This document shows, piece after piece, positions 1-7,442 of a stretch of DNA of 64,000 nt. A program made the position numbers and the translations under genes. How positions within the stretch are numbered: position 1 is the stretch's first letter; each line of letters begins with the position of its first letter. The notes below the pieces were generated by a model that searched no databases, had not been told where the DNA came from, and saw only the letters and a program-made list of their open reading frames with translations. The stretch is from Rhizobium terricola. GTDB taxonomy: Bacteria > Pseudomonadota > Alphaproteobacteria > Rhizobiales > Rhizobiaceae. The DNA lies in NCBI RefSeq assembly GCF_012927355.1, contig NZ_JABBGK010000004.1:124001-188000 (forward strand), read 5' to 3'.

Positions 1-702
1 GGCGTCGATGAGGCTCGCGCAGTAGACCAGGAGACGCGTCGACACGCCTTCTTCGAGATCATGTCCCTTGAGTGCACGCAGGCGCCGCGCGAGCTCGACG
101 AGCGGCACGACCAGCCCCTCGGCCAGTCCGCTTTCCGCGGCCACCACGGCGATCTCGCGATCGCGCGGCAGGAAGTCGAACTCAATGGCGACGAAACGCT
201 GGCGCGTCGAAGGCTTTAGCGTCTTCAGCAGGTTCTGGTAGCCCGGATTGTAGGAAACGACGAGCATGAAACCGGGCGGTGCGCTCAACTGCTCGCCGGT
301 TCGTTCGAGCGGCAGGATGCGCCGATCGTCGGTCAGCGGATGGAGAACCACGGCGACGTCCTTGCGGGCTTCGACCACCTCGTCGAGATAGCAAATCCCG
401 CCGTCACGCACCGCGCGCGTGAGAGGACCGTCGACCCAGACCGTGTCACCGCCCTTGAGCAGAAAGCGGCCGGTCAGGTCCGCAGCAGCAAGGTCGTCAT
501 GGCACGAGACCGTCGAGAGCGGCAGGCCGAGCCTGGCGGCCATGTGGCTGACGAAGCGGGTCTTGCCGCAGCCGGTGGGCCCCTTGAGCAGCAGCGGAAG
601 CTGGCGGGTCCAGGCCGTCTCGAACAGCTCGCACTCGTTGCCGATCGGTGTATAGGCCGGGATGTCGACGCCGGATGGAGGATTGGTGAGCATGATGTTC
701 AT
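1..702 (-). CDS. norQ: NorQ, MoxR-type AAA+ ATPase for nitric oxide reductase activation (3' end outside window)
   Basis: The 234 visible codons encode a MoxR/CbbQ-family AAA+ ATPase that, with NorD, activates or inserts metal into the NorCB nitric oxide reductase. The Walker A motif GPTGCGKT is at residues 41-48 and a Walker B-like ICYLDE at 103-108. The ATG at 702 opens a protein beginning [11 protein letters not shown], with the nucleotide-binding motif at the usual distance. It lies 168 bp downstream of norB on the same strand, the standard norCBQD order; norD would lie beyond base 1. The reading frame runs off the window edge, so the C-terminus is not seen. The family call is firm; the symbol rests on context. 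Confidence 0.93.
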   Translation of the reverse strand, partial: MNIMLTNPPSGVDIPAYTPIGNECELFETAWTRQLPLLLKGPTGCGKTRFVSHMAARLGLPLSTVSCHDDLAAADLTGRFLLKGGDTVWVDGPLTRAVRDGGICYLDEVVEARKDVAVVLHPLTDDRRILPLERTGEQLSAPPGFMLVVSYNPGYQNLLKTLKPSTRQRFVAIEFDFLPRDREIAVVAAESGLAEGLVVPLVELARRLRALKGHDLEEGVSTRLLVYCASLIDA

Positions 703-797
703 CGGGGTGTTTCCTTCAAGGCTGACGATGCCGTCACGGACAAGATTTGTTCGGTGCCTCCTCCCCGGCGGGAAGAGGCACCAGTCGCATTCGAAAG

Positions 798-861
798 GGA
801 TGAGGGGACAAACGGCGCCCCCTCATCCGGGGCGGAGGACTGCCCTCTCCCCGAAGGGAGA
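798..861. repeat. Two inverted repeats between norB and norQ
   Basis: The 168-bp norB-norQ gap holds a 10-bp perfect inverted repeat (GGATGAGGGG at 798-807 and CCCCTCATCC at 819-828). A second, TCTCCC-CGAA-GGGAGA, lies at 846-861, and another purine-rich/pyrimidine-rich imperfect pair is near 765-778. The wording is like palindromic intergenic elements common in Rhizobiales, but I identify it only by appearance. On the transcript these would form hairpins after norB, which could stabilise the norCB message or reduce norQ expression. Confidence 0.55.
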
Positions 862-870
862 AGCAGAGAT

Positions 871-2217
871 TTACTCGGCGGGTTCGGCGTAGCCGCCGAA
901 AGCAGGCGCCTTTTCCTTGCCGGGAACCAGGATCGCCCAGATGAACATCAGCGCGGAGATCAGTACGACCACGCCGGAGCCCAGGCGGACCCAGTAGAAC
1001 AGCGCAAGCTGATCCTGGACGGCCATGTAGCTTTCGCCCAGCACGCGCTGCAGATGGACCTGCAGAACCCCGGCGAACGTGAGCGCGAAAGTCATCACCG
1101 ACATCGCCGTGCACATCATCCAGAAGCTGACAATCGAGAGCCACTGGTTATAGGGCTGCCGGCCGCGGATTTCCGGTACGGCATAGGCCATGACGGCGAG
1201 ATTGAGCATCACATAGGCGCCGAAGAAGGCGAGGTGACCATGGGCCGCGGTAACCTGGGTGCCATGGGTATAGTAGTTCACCGACGACAGCGTGTGCAGG
1301 AAGCCCCAGACGCCGGCGCCGAAGAAGGCCATGACCGAGCAGCCGATCGACCAGAGCAGCGCCGCCTTGTTCGGATGCTTGCGGCCCGCCTTCCAGCTCA
1401 TCACGAAGGTGAAGATCACCATGGTGAAGAACGGAGCGACCTCGAGCGTCGAGAACAGGGAGCCGATCCACTGCCAGTAACCCGGGGCACCGATCCAGTA
1501 GTAGTGGTGGCCGGTGCCGAGAATGCCCGAGAAGAGAGCAAGGCCGACGATGACATAGAGCCACTTCTCGACCACTTCGCGGTCGATGCCGTTGAGCTTG
1601 ATCATCAGGAAGGCAAGCACCGACGCCATGATCAGTTCCCAAACACCTTCGACCCAGAGATGGACGACATACCACCAGTACATCTTGTCGAGCGCCAGGT
1701 TGGCCGGGTTGTAGAAGGCGAAGAGGAAGAAGATCGCGACACCCCACAACCCGAAGACCAGGATGTTGGTGACCACCGTCTTGCGGCCCTTGAGGATCGT
1801 GAGCGTCACGTTGAACAGGAACATCAGCGCGACGATGACGATGCCGACCTTGATGGCGAAGGGCTGCTCGAGGAACTCGCGGCCTTCGTGGATGTGGAAG
1901 AGATAGCCCACCACGGCCACGGCAGCGGCGACGAGGAAGATCCAGAACTGGGCAATTGCCAGTTTGGGGCTATAGAGCTCGGTCTCCGCCTCTTCGGGAA
2001 GCAGATAGTAGGTTGCCCCCATGAAGCCCATCAACAGCCAGACGATGAGCGCATTGGTATGGACCATCCGGACAATGTTGAACGGCAGGAGCTCGGAAAG
2101 CGTGTTGGGCAGGACATAGATGGTGCCGGCAAGCACGCCGAACAGCACCTGGGCGAGGAAGAGGCCGAGCGCGCCGTAGAAATACAGCATCGCGACCTTC
2201 TGGGTTTGATATTTCAT
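871..2217 (-). CDS. norB: Nitric oxide reductase cytochrome b subunit (cNOR catalytic subunit)
   Basis: This 448-residue polytopic inner-membrane protein of the heme-copper oxidase superfamily reduces 2 NO to N2O with electrons passed from NorC. The ligand set is intact by motif. H53 and H328 are placed as low-spin heme b ligands, H326 as the heme b3 ligand, and H186, H237 and H238 as FeB ligands. The cNOR-specific glutamates E190 and E194 follow H186 with the spacing known from characterised NorB. Length is typical. It follows norC by 27 bp and precedes norQ. Being a short NorB fed by a separate NorC, it is the cytochrome-c-dependent type rather than the quinol-dependent qNOR. Confidence 0.97.
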   Translation of the reverse strand: MKYQTQKVAMLYFYGALGLFLAQVLFGVLAGTIYVLPNTLSELLPFNIVRMVHTNALIVWLLMGFMGATYYLLPEEAETELYSPKLAIAQFWIFLVAAAVAVVGYLFHIHEGREFLEQPFAIKVGIVIVALMFLFNVTLTILKGRKTVVTNILVFGLWGVAIFFLFAFYNPANLALDKMYWWYVVHLWVEGVWELIMASVLAFLMIKLNGIDREVVEKWLYVIVGLALFSGILGTGHHYYWIGAPGYWQWIGSLFSTLEVAPFFTMVIFTFVMSWKAGRKHPNKAALLWSIGCSVMAFFGAGVWGFLHTLSSVNYYTHGTQVTAAHGHLAFFGAYVMLNLAVMAYAVPEIRGRQPYNQWLSIVSFWMMCTAMSVMTFALTFAGVLQVHLQRVLGESYMAVQDQLALFYWVRLGSGVVVLISALMFIWAILVPGKEKAPAFGGYAEPAE

Positions 2218-2244
2218 GTTGTTTCTCCTTGTCGCGACGCTTGC

Positions 2245-2697
2245 TCAGCCCGCCTCGTTCGGCGGCCAGTTCTGGGTCTTGATCCGGCTCGTCCACTCGA
2301 GGAAATCGGCGAGGTCGTTGAGTTCCTGTTCGGTCAGGTTGAACTGCGGCATCTGCCGCCGTCCCTCGACACCCGAAGGCTGCGCGGCCATCCACGATTT
2401 CAGCGTTTCGCGGGCGCTTTCCGGGTCGCTTTCACCGCCCCAGCGCTTCCAGACATTGCCGAGCTCCGGCGCGAAGTAGGCGCCTTCGCCGAGCAGGGTG
2501 TGACAATTGATGCAGGAATTCTTTTCCCAGACATGCTTGCCGCGAGCGACGCCGTCAGTCAGCGTCGATTCATCGGTAGATGTCGTCTTCATGTAGTAGT
2601 GGCTATGGGCCGTGAGGCCCACGAAGATCGTGAAGAAGAAGATGGACCCGCCGTAGAAGACGTTGCGGGCCCCTGTCTTGGTTAGGCGCTCTGCCAT
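2245..2697 (-). CDS. norC: Nitric oxide reductase cytochrome c subunit
   Basis: This 150-residue membrane-anchored c-type cytochrome delivers electrons to NorB. An N-terminal membrane anchor covers about residues 14-30, then a periplasmic domain with one heme-binding motif C62-I-N-C65-H66. A Met in RRQMPQF toward the C-terminus is the probable axial ligand. The ATG at 2697 is chosen because AAAGGA lies 8 nt upstream and the protein then begins MAERLTKTG, typical of the family. In-frame ATGs at 2703 and 2730 are less well placed. A separate FNR/NnrR-like box lies about 140 bp upstream, so norCBQ probably has its own promoter apart from norEF. Confidence 0.95.
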   Translation of the reverse strand: MAERLTKTGARNVFYGGSIFFFTIFVGLTAHSHYYMKTTSTDESTLTDGVARGKHVWEKNSCINCHTLLGEGAYFAPELGNVWKRWGGESDPESARETLKSWMAAQPSGVEGRRQMPQFNLTEQELNDLADFLEWTSRIKTQNWPPNEAG

Positions 2698-2834
2698 CCC
2701 CATGGTCCTTTCGTTTGCCGTAGGTTTCATTCCGCCGCCGGCCTGGTGAAATCCCCTGCAGTCGACGGCGGCGACACGCCCCTCAAGCCGTTCTGCGGGA
2801 TGCTCCCTTTCTAGCGGCGCGGCAGAAGCCTTCT

Positions 2835-2848
2835 TTGCGTTTCGGCAA
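2835..2848. promoter_or_regulatory. FNR/NnrR-type box upstream of norC
   Basis: The sequence TTGCG-TTTC-GGCAA fits the TTG-N8-CAA dyad of the FNR/CRP superfamily. A TTGCG half-site is associated with NnrR, the NO-responsive member, rather than with classical FNR (TTGAT). It sits between norF and norC, 138 bp before the norC start. The assignment is by motif and context only. Confidence 0.6.
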
Positions 2849-2875
2849 ACAAACGGGCGATGATCGAGGAGACAC

Positions 2876-3148
2876 TCAAACGAGGGTGATCAGGACGGCC
2901 CGGGAAAGGGCAAGGACGAGGAAAAACACCGGCCAGCCGATCAGTGCCGTCCGCAACAATCCGCGCGCTTCGCGAAGATCCATGAAGTCGAGAATGACCA
3001 GCCGCGCCTTTGCGACGGCCGCGGCGAGCACGATGACGACTGGCACCAGCAGACTACCGCTCAGCGCCGCGAAGACGGCCCCGCCGACAGCAAGGACCAT
3101 CAGGGTGACAAAGGCCCAGTGCAGGCGTTCCAGGGAAAAACGGTTCAT
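2876..3148 (-). CDS. norF: NorF, small membrane protein of the nitric oxide reductase cluster
   Basis: This 90-residue hydrophobic protein has about three predicted membrane segments and resembles the small cytochrome c oxidase subunit IV-like/NorF family. The likely start is the ATG at 3148 (MNRFSLERLHW), which lies 4 bp after the norE stop. Starting further upstream would add a Ser/Cys/Arg-rich stretch overlapping norE. NorE and NorF are accessory to NO reductase activity; their exact role is not settled. The tight spacing shows a norEF pair. Confidence 0.85.
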   Translation of the reverse strand: MNRFSLERLHWAFVTLMVLAVGGAVFAALSGSLLVPVVIVLAAAVAKARLVILDFMDLREARGLLRTALIGWPVFFLVLALSRAVLITLV

Positions 3149-3152
3149 CGTA

Positions 3153-3722
3153 TCAGGCCAGGTAGATGATCGGGAACATGACGATCCACACGAGATCGAC
3201 CGCATGCCAGAGCGTGGTGATAAGCAGCACGTTGGTGCGCGACGGCTTCATCGCCACCAGGAGCATGACAATCGAACCGAATACGACATGCAGGAGATGG
3301 AAGCCGGTGATGATGAAATAGATCTCGTAGAAACGGCTGAGAGCCTCGTCGGCGGCATACTGCGCCTCGCCGAAATACTCGAAGAGCTTTATGCCGACGA
3401 ACACGAAACCGAACACGGCGGCCAAGACCAGCGAACGTTGCGTCTGACGGGAGGTCGCATTGCGCCGGGCGGCGATCGCTGCGAGCCAGCCGCTCGTCAA
3501 CAGAACCACGGTATTGATGGCCGCAAGCCCCGGGCTGAGATGCAGCCGCGCCTGCGCGAAACGATCGGGCTCGAGCGCCGACATCACGAGAAATGCGCAG
3601 ATCAGGATACCGAAGGCGACCAGTTCGCTCCAGACAAGCACCCAGAGCAGAAAGACATCGCCTTCCTGTTCGTCTGCGGCCGTCGCGGACCCCGCCGTGG
3701 CGATGTTGGCTATCGTGTTCAT
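3153..3722 (-). CDS. norE: NorE, cytochrome c oxidase subunit III-like protein
   Basis: This 189-residue polytopic membrane protein belongs to the cytochrome c oxidase subunit III family (COX3-like motifs such as HLLHVVFGS and LWHAVDLVWI). It is shorter than true subunit III, as NorE proteins are. It is translated just before norF with a 4-bp gap and lies upstream of norCBQ on the same strand. A TTG-N8-CAA box lies 35-48 bp upstream of its ATG, consistent with NO- or oxygen-responsive induction. NorE supports NO reductase function, probably in assembly or stability. Confidence 0.9.
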   Translation of the reverse strand: MNTIANIATAGSATAADEQEGDVFLLWVLVWSELVAFGILICAFLVMSALEPDRFAQARLHLSPGLAAINTVVLLTSGWLAAIAARRNATSRQTQRSLVLAAVFGFVFVGIKLFEYFGEAQYAADEALSRFYEIYFIITGFHLLHVVFGSIVMLLVAMKPSRTNVLLITTLWHAVDLVWIVMFPIIYLA

Positions 3723-3756
3723 GCGACATTTTTAGCCAAGGCCGTTCTTTGCTTCT

Positions 3757-3770
3757 TTGCGGAAGCTCAA
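3757..3770. promoter_or_regulatory. FNR/NnrR-type box in the norE / small-membrane-protein divergent region
   Basis: TTGCG-GAAG-CTCAA has the same half-site geometry as the sites at 2835-2848 and 7367-7380. It lies in the 86-101 bp divergent region between norE (minus) and the small plus-strand gene that precedes the hemerythrin-like gene and nnrU, so one site could serve both transcripts. Whether NnrR, FixK or FnrL binds it cannot be told from sequence. Confidence 0.65.
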
Positions 3771-3823
3771 AGAAAAATGACAGGAGGCAAGTTAGGATTG
3801 GATTATAAATGGAGATTGCTTCG

Positions 3824-3979
3824 ATGACTGATGCCCAGATCGGCCTTGCCGTTGCCACACCTATCATCATCGGCTTTGCCATCCTGCTTTATCGCATGGG
3901 CGTCTTGCAGCGCGGCGGCACGATATCGGCAGTGCTGGCATCGGTCGCCATAGCGACCATACTTTTCCTAGGACAGTAA
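3824..3979 (+). CDS. Small single- or double-span membrane protein, unknown function
   Basis: An open frame of 51 codons (56 if started at the ATG at 3809) encodes a hydrophobic peptide. Two membrane-like stretches (GLAVATPIIIGFAILLY and TISAVLASVAIATILFLG) flank a short RMGVLQRGG turn. The ATG at 3824 has GGAG 9 nt upstream; the ATG at 3809 is the alternative. It is first in a plus-strand operon, 11 bp before the hemerythrin-like gene, and shares the divergent box with norE. I do not recognise the family. Its position suggests a role in NO or oxygen-limited metabolism, which is inference. Confidence 0.6.
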   Translation: MTDAQIGLAVATPIIIGFAILLYRMGVLQRGGTISAVLASVAIATILFLGQ

Positions 3980-3990
3980 GGAGGTGCGCC

Positions 3991-4464
3991 ATGCGCACGG
4001 AAAAGCGGATCGACGAACTGGACCTGAAAACCCTGCAGCAGAACCATGAGGAACTGCTCGGCCTCTGCCGCAGCCTCGAGGAGCTCGCAGACTCCCTGCC
4101 ATTCGACATCGACGACACCCTTTGCCGCAAGGTCTCGGACGCCGTCGTGCCGCTCATCGACAGGACGCAGAAATTCGAGGAACAACTGCTGTTCCCGGAT
4201 CTCGACCGGAGCGCCGGCTCGTGTTTCACGGCAATGATGATCGAGCGGCTGAAAAACGAACACCGTTGCGACCGTCTGGCTGCGGAGGAAATCTCGCTGA
4301 CGCTGAAGGCACTCCTCGCCGGACGCTGCGGCCTCTCCTTCGATACCGTCGGCTACATGCTGCGCGGCTTCTTCGAATGCGTCCGTCGCCATATCGCCGC
4401 CGAAACGGCCGTCATCGACTCCCTGTTCGCCAGGGAGCCCGAACGGCAGGCGGCCTTGTTATGA
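3991..4464 (+). CDS. Hemerythrin-like (HHE-type) four-helix protein
   Basis: This 157-residue all-helical cytoplasmic protein has spaced His and Glu residues typical of hemerythrin/HHE-cation-binding domains: H19 in QNHEE, the EQLLFPDL helix, NEHRCD and RRHIAAE. Such domains bind a di-iron site and sense or store oxygen or NO; several take part in nitrosative stress. A GGAGGTG-type ribosome site precedes the ATG at 3991. The stop overlaps the nnrU start (ATGA), so the two are translationally coupled. The family fit is by motif only, and some ligands look non-canonical. Confidence 0.7.
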   Translation: MRTEKRIDELDLKTLQQNHEELLGLCRSLEELADSLPFDIDDTLCRKVSDAVVPLIDRTQKFEEQLLFPDLDRSAGSCFTAMMIERLKNEHRCDRLAAEEISLTLKALLAGRCGLSFDTVGYMLRGFFECVRRHIAAETAVIDSLFAREPERQAALL

Positions 4465-5144
4465 CGAATCTGCTGATCGCGCTCACGGCTTTCCTGGCGC
4501 TGCATTCGATACCCGCACTCCCGCCGGTGCGGGCGGGAGCGATCAGCCTTCTCGGCCGTAGAACCTACCTGATGATCTACTCGCTGGTCTCCATCGTGGT
4601 GCTCGGCTGGGTGTTCCAGGCGGCGCTGGCCACGGACTACATTCCACTCTGGCAACCGGCCGGCTGGCAGGCCAAGGTTACCATCGTGACGGCTCCGCTC
4701 GGTCTGTTCCTGGTTCTGGCGGGGCTTGCCAGTTCCAATCCCATGTCGGTCAGCATCCGCCCGGATGTGGCGCCGGGTGCCATTACCTCCGTGACACGCC
4801 ATCCGGTCATGTGGGGCTTCCTGCTCTGGTCGGTCGGCCACCTGGTCCCGAACGGCGATCTGCGCTCGCTGATCCTGTTTGGCGGTTTGTCGCTTTTCAC
4901 GCTTGCGGGACTGTTGATGCTCGACCGACGCGCGCACAAACGTCTCGGCGACGACTGGGCGCCGATGAGCAGAGCCCATTCGATGATCCCCTTCGCCGCG
5001 ATCCTCAAGGGCCACAACCGGCTTCGCATCGATCGGCCGATGATCGTCTCGGCCGCGATCGCTGCCGTAATCACCTGGTGGCTGCTCGCCGGCGGTCATG
5101 CCGCACTGTTCGGGGCAGACCCTCTGCTTGCCGCAACCTTCTAG
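4461..5144 (+). CDS. nnrU: NnrU family membrane protein
   Basis: This 227-residue polytopic membrane protein is of the NnrU family, related to isoprenylcysteine methyltransferase-type membrane proteins (motif TRHPVMWGFLLWS). NnrU is linked genetically to nitrite and NO respiration in alphaproteobacteria; its biochemical role is not established. The start overlaps the preceding stop by 4 nt. It is the last gene of the short plus-strand operon facing norEFCBQ. The intergenic repeat at 5145-5242 follows it immediately. Confidence 0.85.
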   Translation: MTNLLIALTAFLALHSIPALPPVRAGAISLLGRRTYLMIYSLVSIVVLGWVFQAALATDYIPLWQPAGWQAKVTIVTAPLGLFLVLAGLASSNPMSVSIRPDVAPGAITSVTRHPVMWGFLLWSVGHLVPNGDLRSLILFGGLSLFTLAGLLMLDRRAHKRLGDDWAPMSRAHSMIPFAAILKGHNRLRIDRPMIVSAAIAAVITWWLLAGGHAALFGADPLLAATF

Positions 5145-5242
5145 AGCAATTCCAGCAGAAGTGTGAAGCGGTTTTGTGTGCAGAATTGCGTCAAAACAAA
5201 GAGATAGAGCGTTGAGGCGAATCCGTTCTCGCCGGAAATGTT
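5145..5242. repeat. Rhizobial-type intergenic palindromic repeat
   Basis: The whole nnrU-ubiX gap is filled by a sequence very like a short repeat seen many times between genes in Rhizobiaceae (it begins AGAGCAATTCCAGCAGAAG and contains GAATTGCGTCAAAACAAAG). It has nested inverted pairs: GCAATTC with GAATTGC, and GTTTTG with CAAAAC. As it sits between convergent genes it may also act as a terminator. I recognise it from memory of rhizobial genomes; no second copy was seen in this window. Confidence 0.65.
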
Positions 5243-5827
5243 CTAGCGATCAGCATCGCCCTTCCATTCGGAGGCCAGCGGCTCGTCGGTGATCCGCAAA
5301 AGGTCGATGGCGCGCGCGGCGATATGGTCGACAATGGCGTCCACGCTTTCGGGACGGCGATAGAAGGCCGGCACCGGCGGCATCACCACGGCCCCCATTT
5401 CGGTCACCGAAACCATGTTGCGCAGATGGCCGAGATGGAGCGGCGTTTCTCGCGCAAGGAGCACCAGCGGTCGACGTTCCTTGAGATGCACGTCCGCGGC
5501 ACGGATCAGCAAGGTATCGGCAAGCCCCGCGGCAAGACCCGCAAGGCTCCGCATCGAACACGGCGCAACGATCATGCCCGCCGTCCGAAACGACCCGCTG
5601 GCGATTGCCGCGCCGATATCGTCGATCCGGTAGCGGCAGGCGGCGAGCTTCTCGAGTGACAGGAGCGCACCGTCGCCGAGCTCGTGGGCGAAGGTCCGTT
5701 CGGCAGCAGCCGACACGACGAGATGCAGTTCGACCGCCTCGATCGCCGCGAGCCGTTCGGCAATCCGCAGCGAAATCGCCGCACCTGATGCACCGGAAAC
5801 GCCGAGCACGACCCTGTGGACCTTCAT
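5243..5827 (-). CDS. ubiX: Flavin prenyltransferase UbiX
   Basis: This 194-residue protein is of the UbiX/Pad1 flavoprotein family, with the N-terminal FMN-binding motif GVSGASGAA near residues 9-17 and a conserved PCSMRSLA segment. UbiX prenylates FMN to make the prFMN cofactor required by the UbiD decarboxylase. The start codon overlaps the ubiD stop (ATGA), so the cofactor-making enzyme is co-translated with its client. Length is normal for the family. The surrounding ubi genes support a ubiquinone role over phenylacrylate decarboxylation. Confidence 0.93.
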   Translation of the reverse strand: MKVHRVVLGVSGASGAAISLRIAERLAAIEAVELHLVVSAAAERTFAHELGDGALLSLEKLAACRYRIDDIGAAIASGSFRTAGMIVAPCSMRSLAGLAAGLADTLLIRAADVHLKERRPLVLLARETPLHLGHLRNMVSVTEMGAVVMPPVPAFYRRPESVDAIVDHIAARAIDLLRITDEPLASEWKGDADR

Positions 5828-7332
5828 GACGGATCTCCAAGCCCGAGTTCACCCCAGAGTGCATCGACCCGTGCCACGACGTCGGGCGCCATGTCGAGAA
5901 CCCGGCCCCACTCCCGATCCGTCTCCGGGCCAAGCTTGCGTGTCGCGTCGAGCCCGAGCTTGCCGCCCAGCCCCGGCCTCGGAGAGGCGAAATCGAGGTA
6001 GTCGATCGGCGTGTCATGAATGACGGTCACATCGCGACCGGCGTCGAAACGCGTCGACAAGGCCCAGATGACGTCCGGCCAGCTGCGCACGTTGATGTCG
6101 GGATCCACCACGATGATCAGCTTCGTGTAGCTGAACTGCGGCAGCATCGACCACAAACCCATCATGATGCGCTTGGCCTGACCCGGATAGCGCTTGTCGA
6201 TGGACACCACGATCGCCCGGTAGGAACAGGCCTCCGGCGGGAGCCAGATATCGTGGATTTCGGGGAACTGCTTCCGGACCAGCGGCACGAACAGCTCGTT
6301 CATCGCCTCACCAAGCTTCGACGGCTCGTCCGGTGGACGCCCCGTATAGGTCGAAAGATAGATCGGCTTTCTGCGCATCGTGATCGCCGAGAGCGTCATC
6401 ACTGGAAATCGCTCCACCGAATTGTAGTAGCCGGTGTGGTCGCCATAAGGCCCCTCATCCGCCAGTTCGCTCGTCGAAACAGTGCCTTCCAACACGATCT
6501 CGGCGTTGGCGGGAACGCAGAGCGGCTGGGTCGCCGCTTTCACGACCCGGCTTCGCCTCCGCTTGAGCACGCCTGCGAAACCCAGTTCGCTCATGCCTTC
6601 CGGCAGCGGCATCACCGCCGACAGGATCGTCGCGGGATCCGCGCCGATCACCACCGCGACAGGCATATCCCGGCCGAGTTTCTGCCATTGGCGATGATGT
6701 TTCGCGCCGCCGCGATGGGCGAGCCACCGCATGATCAGGCGGTCACGGCCAAGCACCTGCATGCGATAGATACCGACATTGACGTCGCTCGGATCGTCAG
6801 GCGACTGCGTGATGACCAGCGGCCAGCTGACCAGCGGTGCCGGTTCTCCCGGCCAGCACCACTGGATCGGCAGGCGGCCGAGATCGATCTCGTCGCCCCA
6901 CCAGACGACCTGCTGGCAGGCGGCAGCCGACACCTGTCTGACCCTGAGCGACAGAGCGGATTGCAGGAGGGGCAGCTTGCCGACCGCCTCTCGGAACGAC
7001 TGCGGCGGTCGGGGTTCGCGCAACTCGCCGAGCAGGCTCGCCAGTTCGCCTATTCCGCCACTTGGGAGCCCGAAACCCCATTCGATCCGATCGCGTCTGC
7101 CGAAGAGATTGGCAAGCAAGGGGATCGACATGACGTCGCCGGCCGCATTGACCGGCTTTTCGAACAGCAGCGCCGGGCCCTCCGCGGCAAGCACGCGCCG
7201 GTGGATTTCCGTTACCTCGTGAACGAGCGACACGGGCCTTTCGACGCGTTTCAGGCTTCCCCGTCGCTCGAGTTCCGCCACGAATTCCTGCAGGTCGGCA
7301 TAGCGCCTGATCGTCGATGCTGCGTGTGTCAT
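5824..7332 (-). CDS. ubiD: UbiD family 3-octaprenyl-4-hydroxybenzoate carboxy-lyase
   Basis: This prFMN-dependent decarboxylase is about 502 residues if started at the ATG at 7332 (MTHAASTIRRYADL), close to the usual UbiD length. It removes the carboxylate from polyprenyl-hydroxybenzoate in ubiquinone synthesis. Conserved UbiD segments are present (PIQWCWPGEPAPL, NVGIYRMQV, GPYGDHTGYY). Other in-frame starts are the ATG at 7359 and a TTG at 7380 that has GGAG 7 nt upstream but would overlap the regulatory box at 7367-7380. It is followed directly by ubiX and is divergent from ubiTUV. Confidence 0.92.
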   Translation of the reverse strand: MTHAASTIRRYADLQEFVAELERRGSLKRVERPVSLVHEVTEIHRRVLAAEGPALLFEKPVNAAGDVMSIPLLANLFGRRDRIEWGFGLPSGGIGELASLLGELREPRPPQSFREAVGKLPLLQSALSLRVRQVSAAACQQVVWWGDEIDLGRLPIQWCWPGEPAPLVSWPLVITQSPDDPSDVNVGIYRMQVLGRDRLIMRWLAHRGGAKHHRQWQKLGRDMPVAVVIGADPATILSAVMPLPEGMSELGFAGVLKRRRSRVVKAATQPLCVPANAEIVLEGTVSTSELADEGPYGDHTGYYNSVERFPVMTLSAITMRRKPIYLSTYTGRPPDEPSKLGEAMNELFVPLVRKQFPEIHDIWLPPEACSYRAIVVSIDKRYPGQAKRIMMGLWSMLPQFSYTKLIIVVDPDINVRSWPDVIWALSTRFDAGRDVTVIHDTPIDYLDFASPRPGLGGKLGLDATRKLGPETDREWGRVLDMAPDVVARVDALWGELGLGDPS

Positions 7333-7366
7333 GCTGCCTGTGTGGCGGGTAATATTCATGACGTCT

Positions 7367-7380
7367 TTGCGCTGGCTCAA
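7367..7380. promoter_or_regulatory. FNR/NnrR-type box between ubiD and ubiT
   Basis: TTGCG-CTGG-CTCAA matches the norE-side box in both half-sites (TTGCG and CTCAA). Its centre lies about 70 bp before the ubiT ATG at 7443 and 41 bp before the ubiD ATG at 7332. It would fit as an activator site for ubiTUV, possibly for both directions. This is motif-based inference. Confidence 0.55.
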
Positions 7381-7442
7381 ATGCTTTCTCCGGACAAGCC
7401 GTTAGCATGCCGCAGTTCGCTCTCTGCAAAGGCCTCATAATC

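Noticed and set aside
340..2685. A 781-codon plus-strand open frame opposite norB/norC/norQ
   Set aside because: It runs antisense to three well-supported nor genes, has no recognisable motif and an amino-acid make-up rich in Arg/Glu/Asp/His typical of the complementary frame of GC-rich genes.
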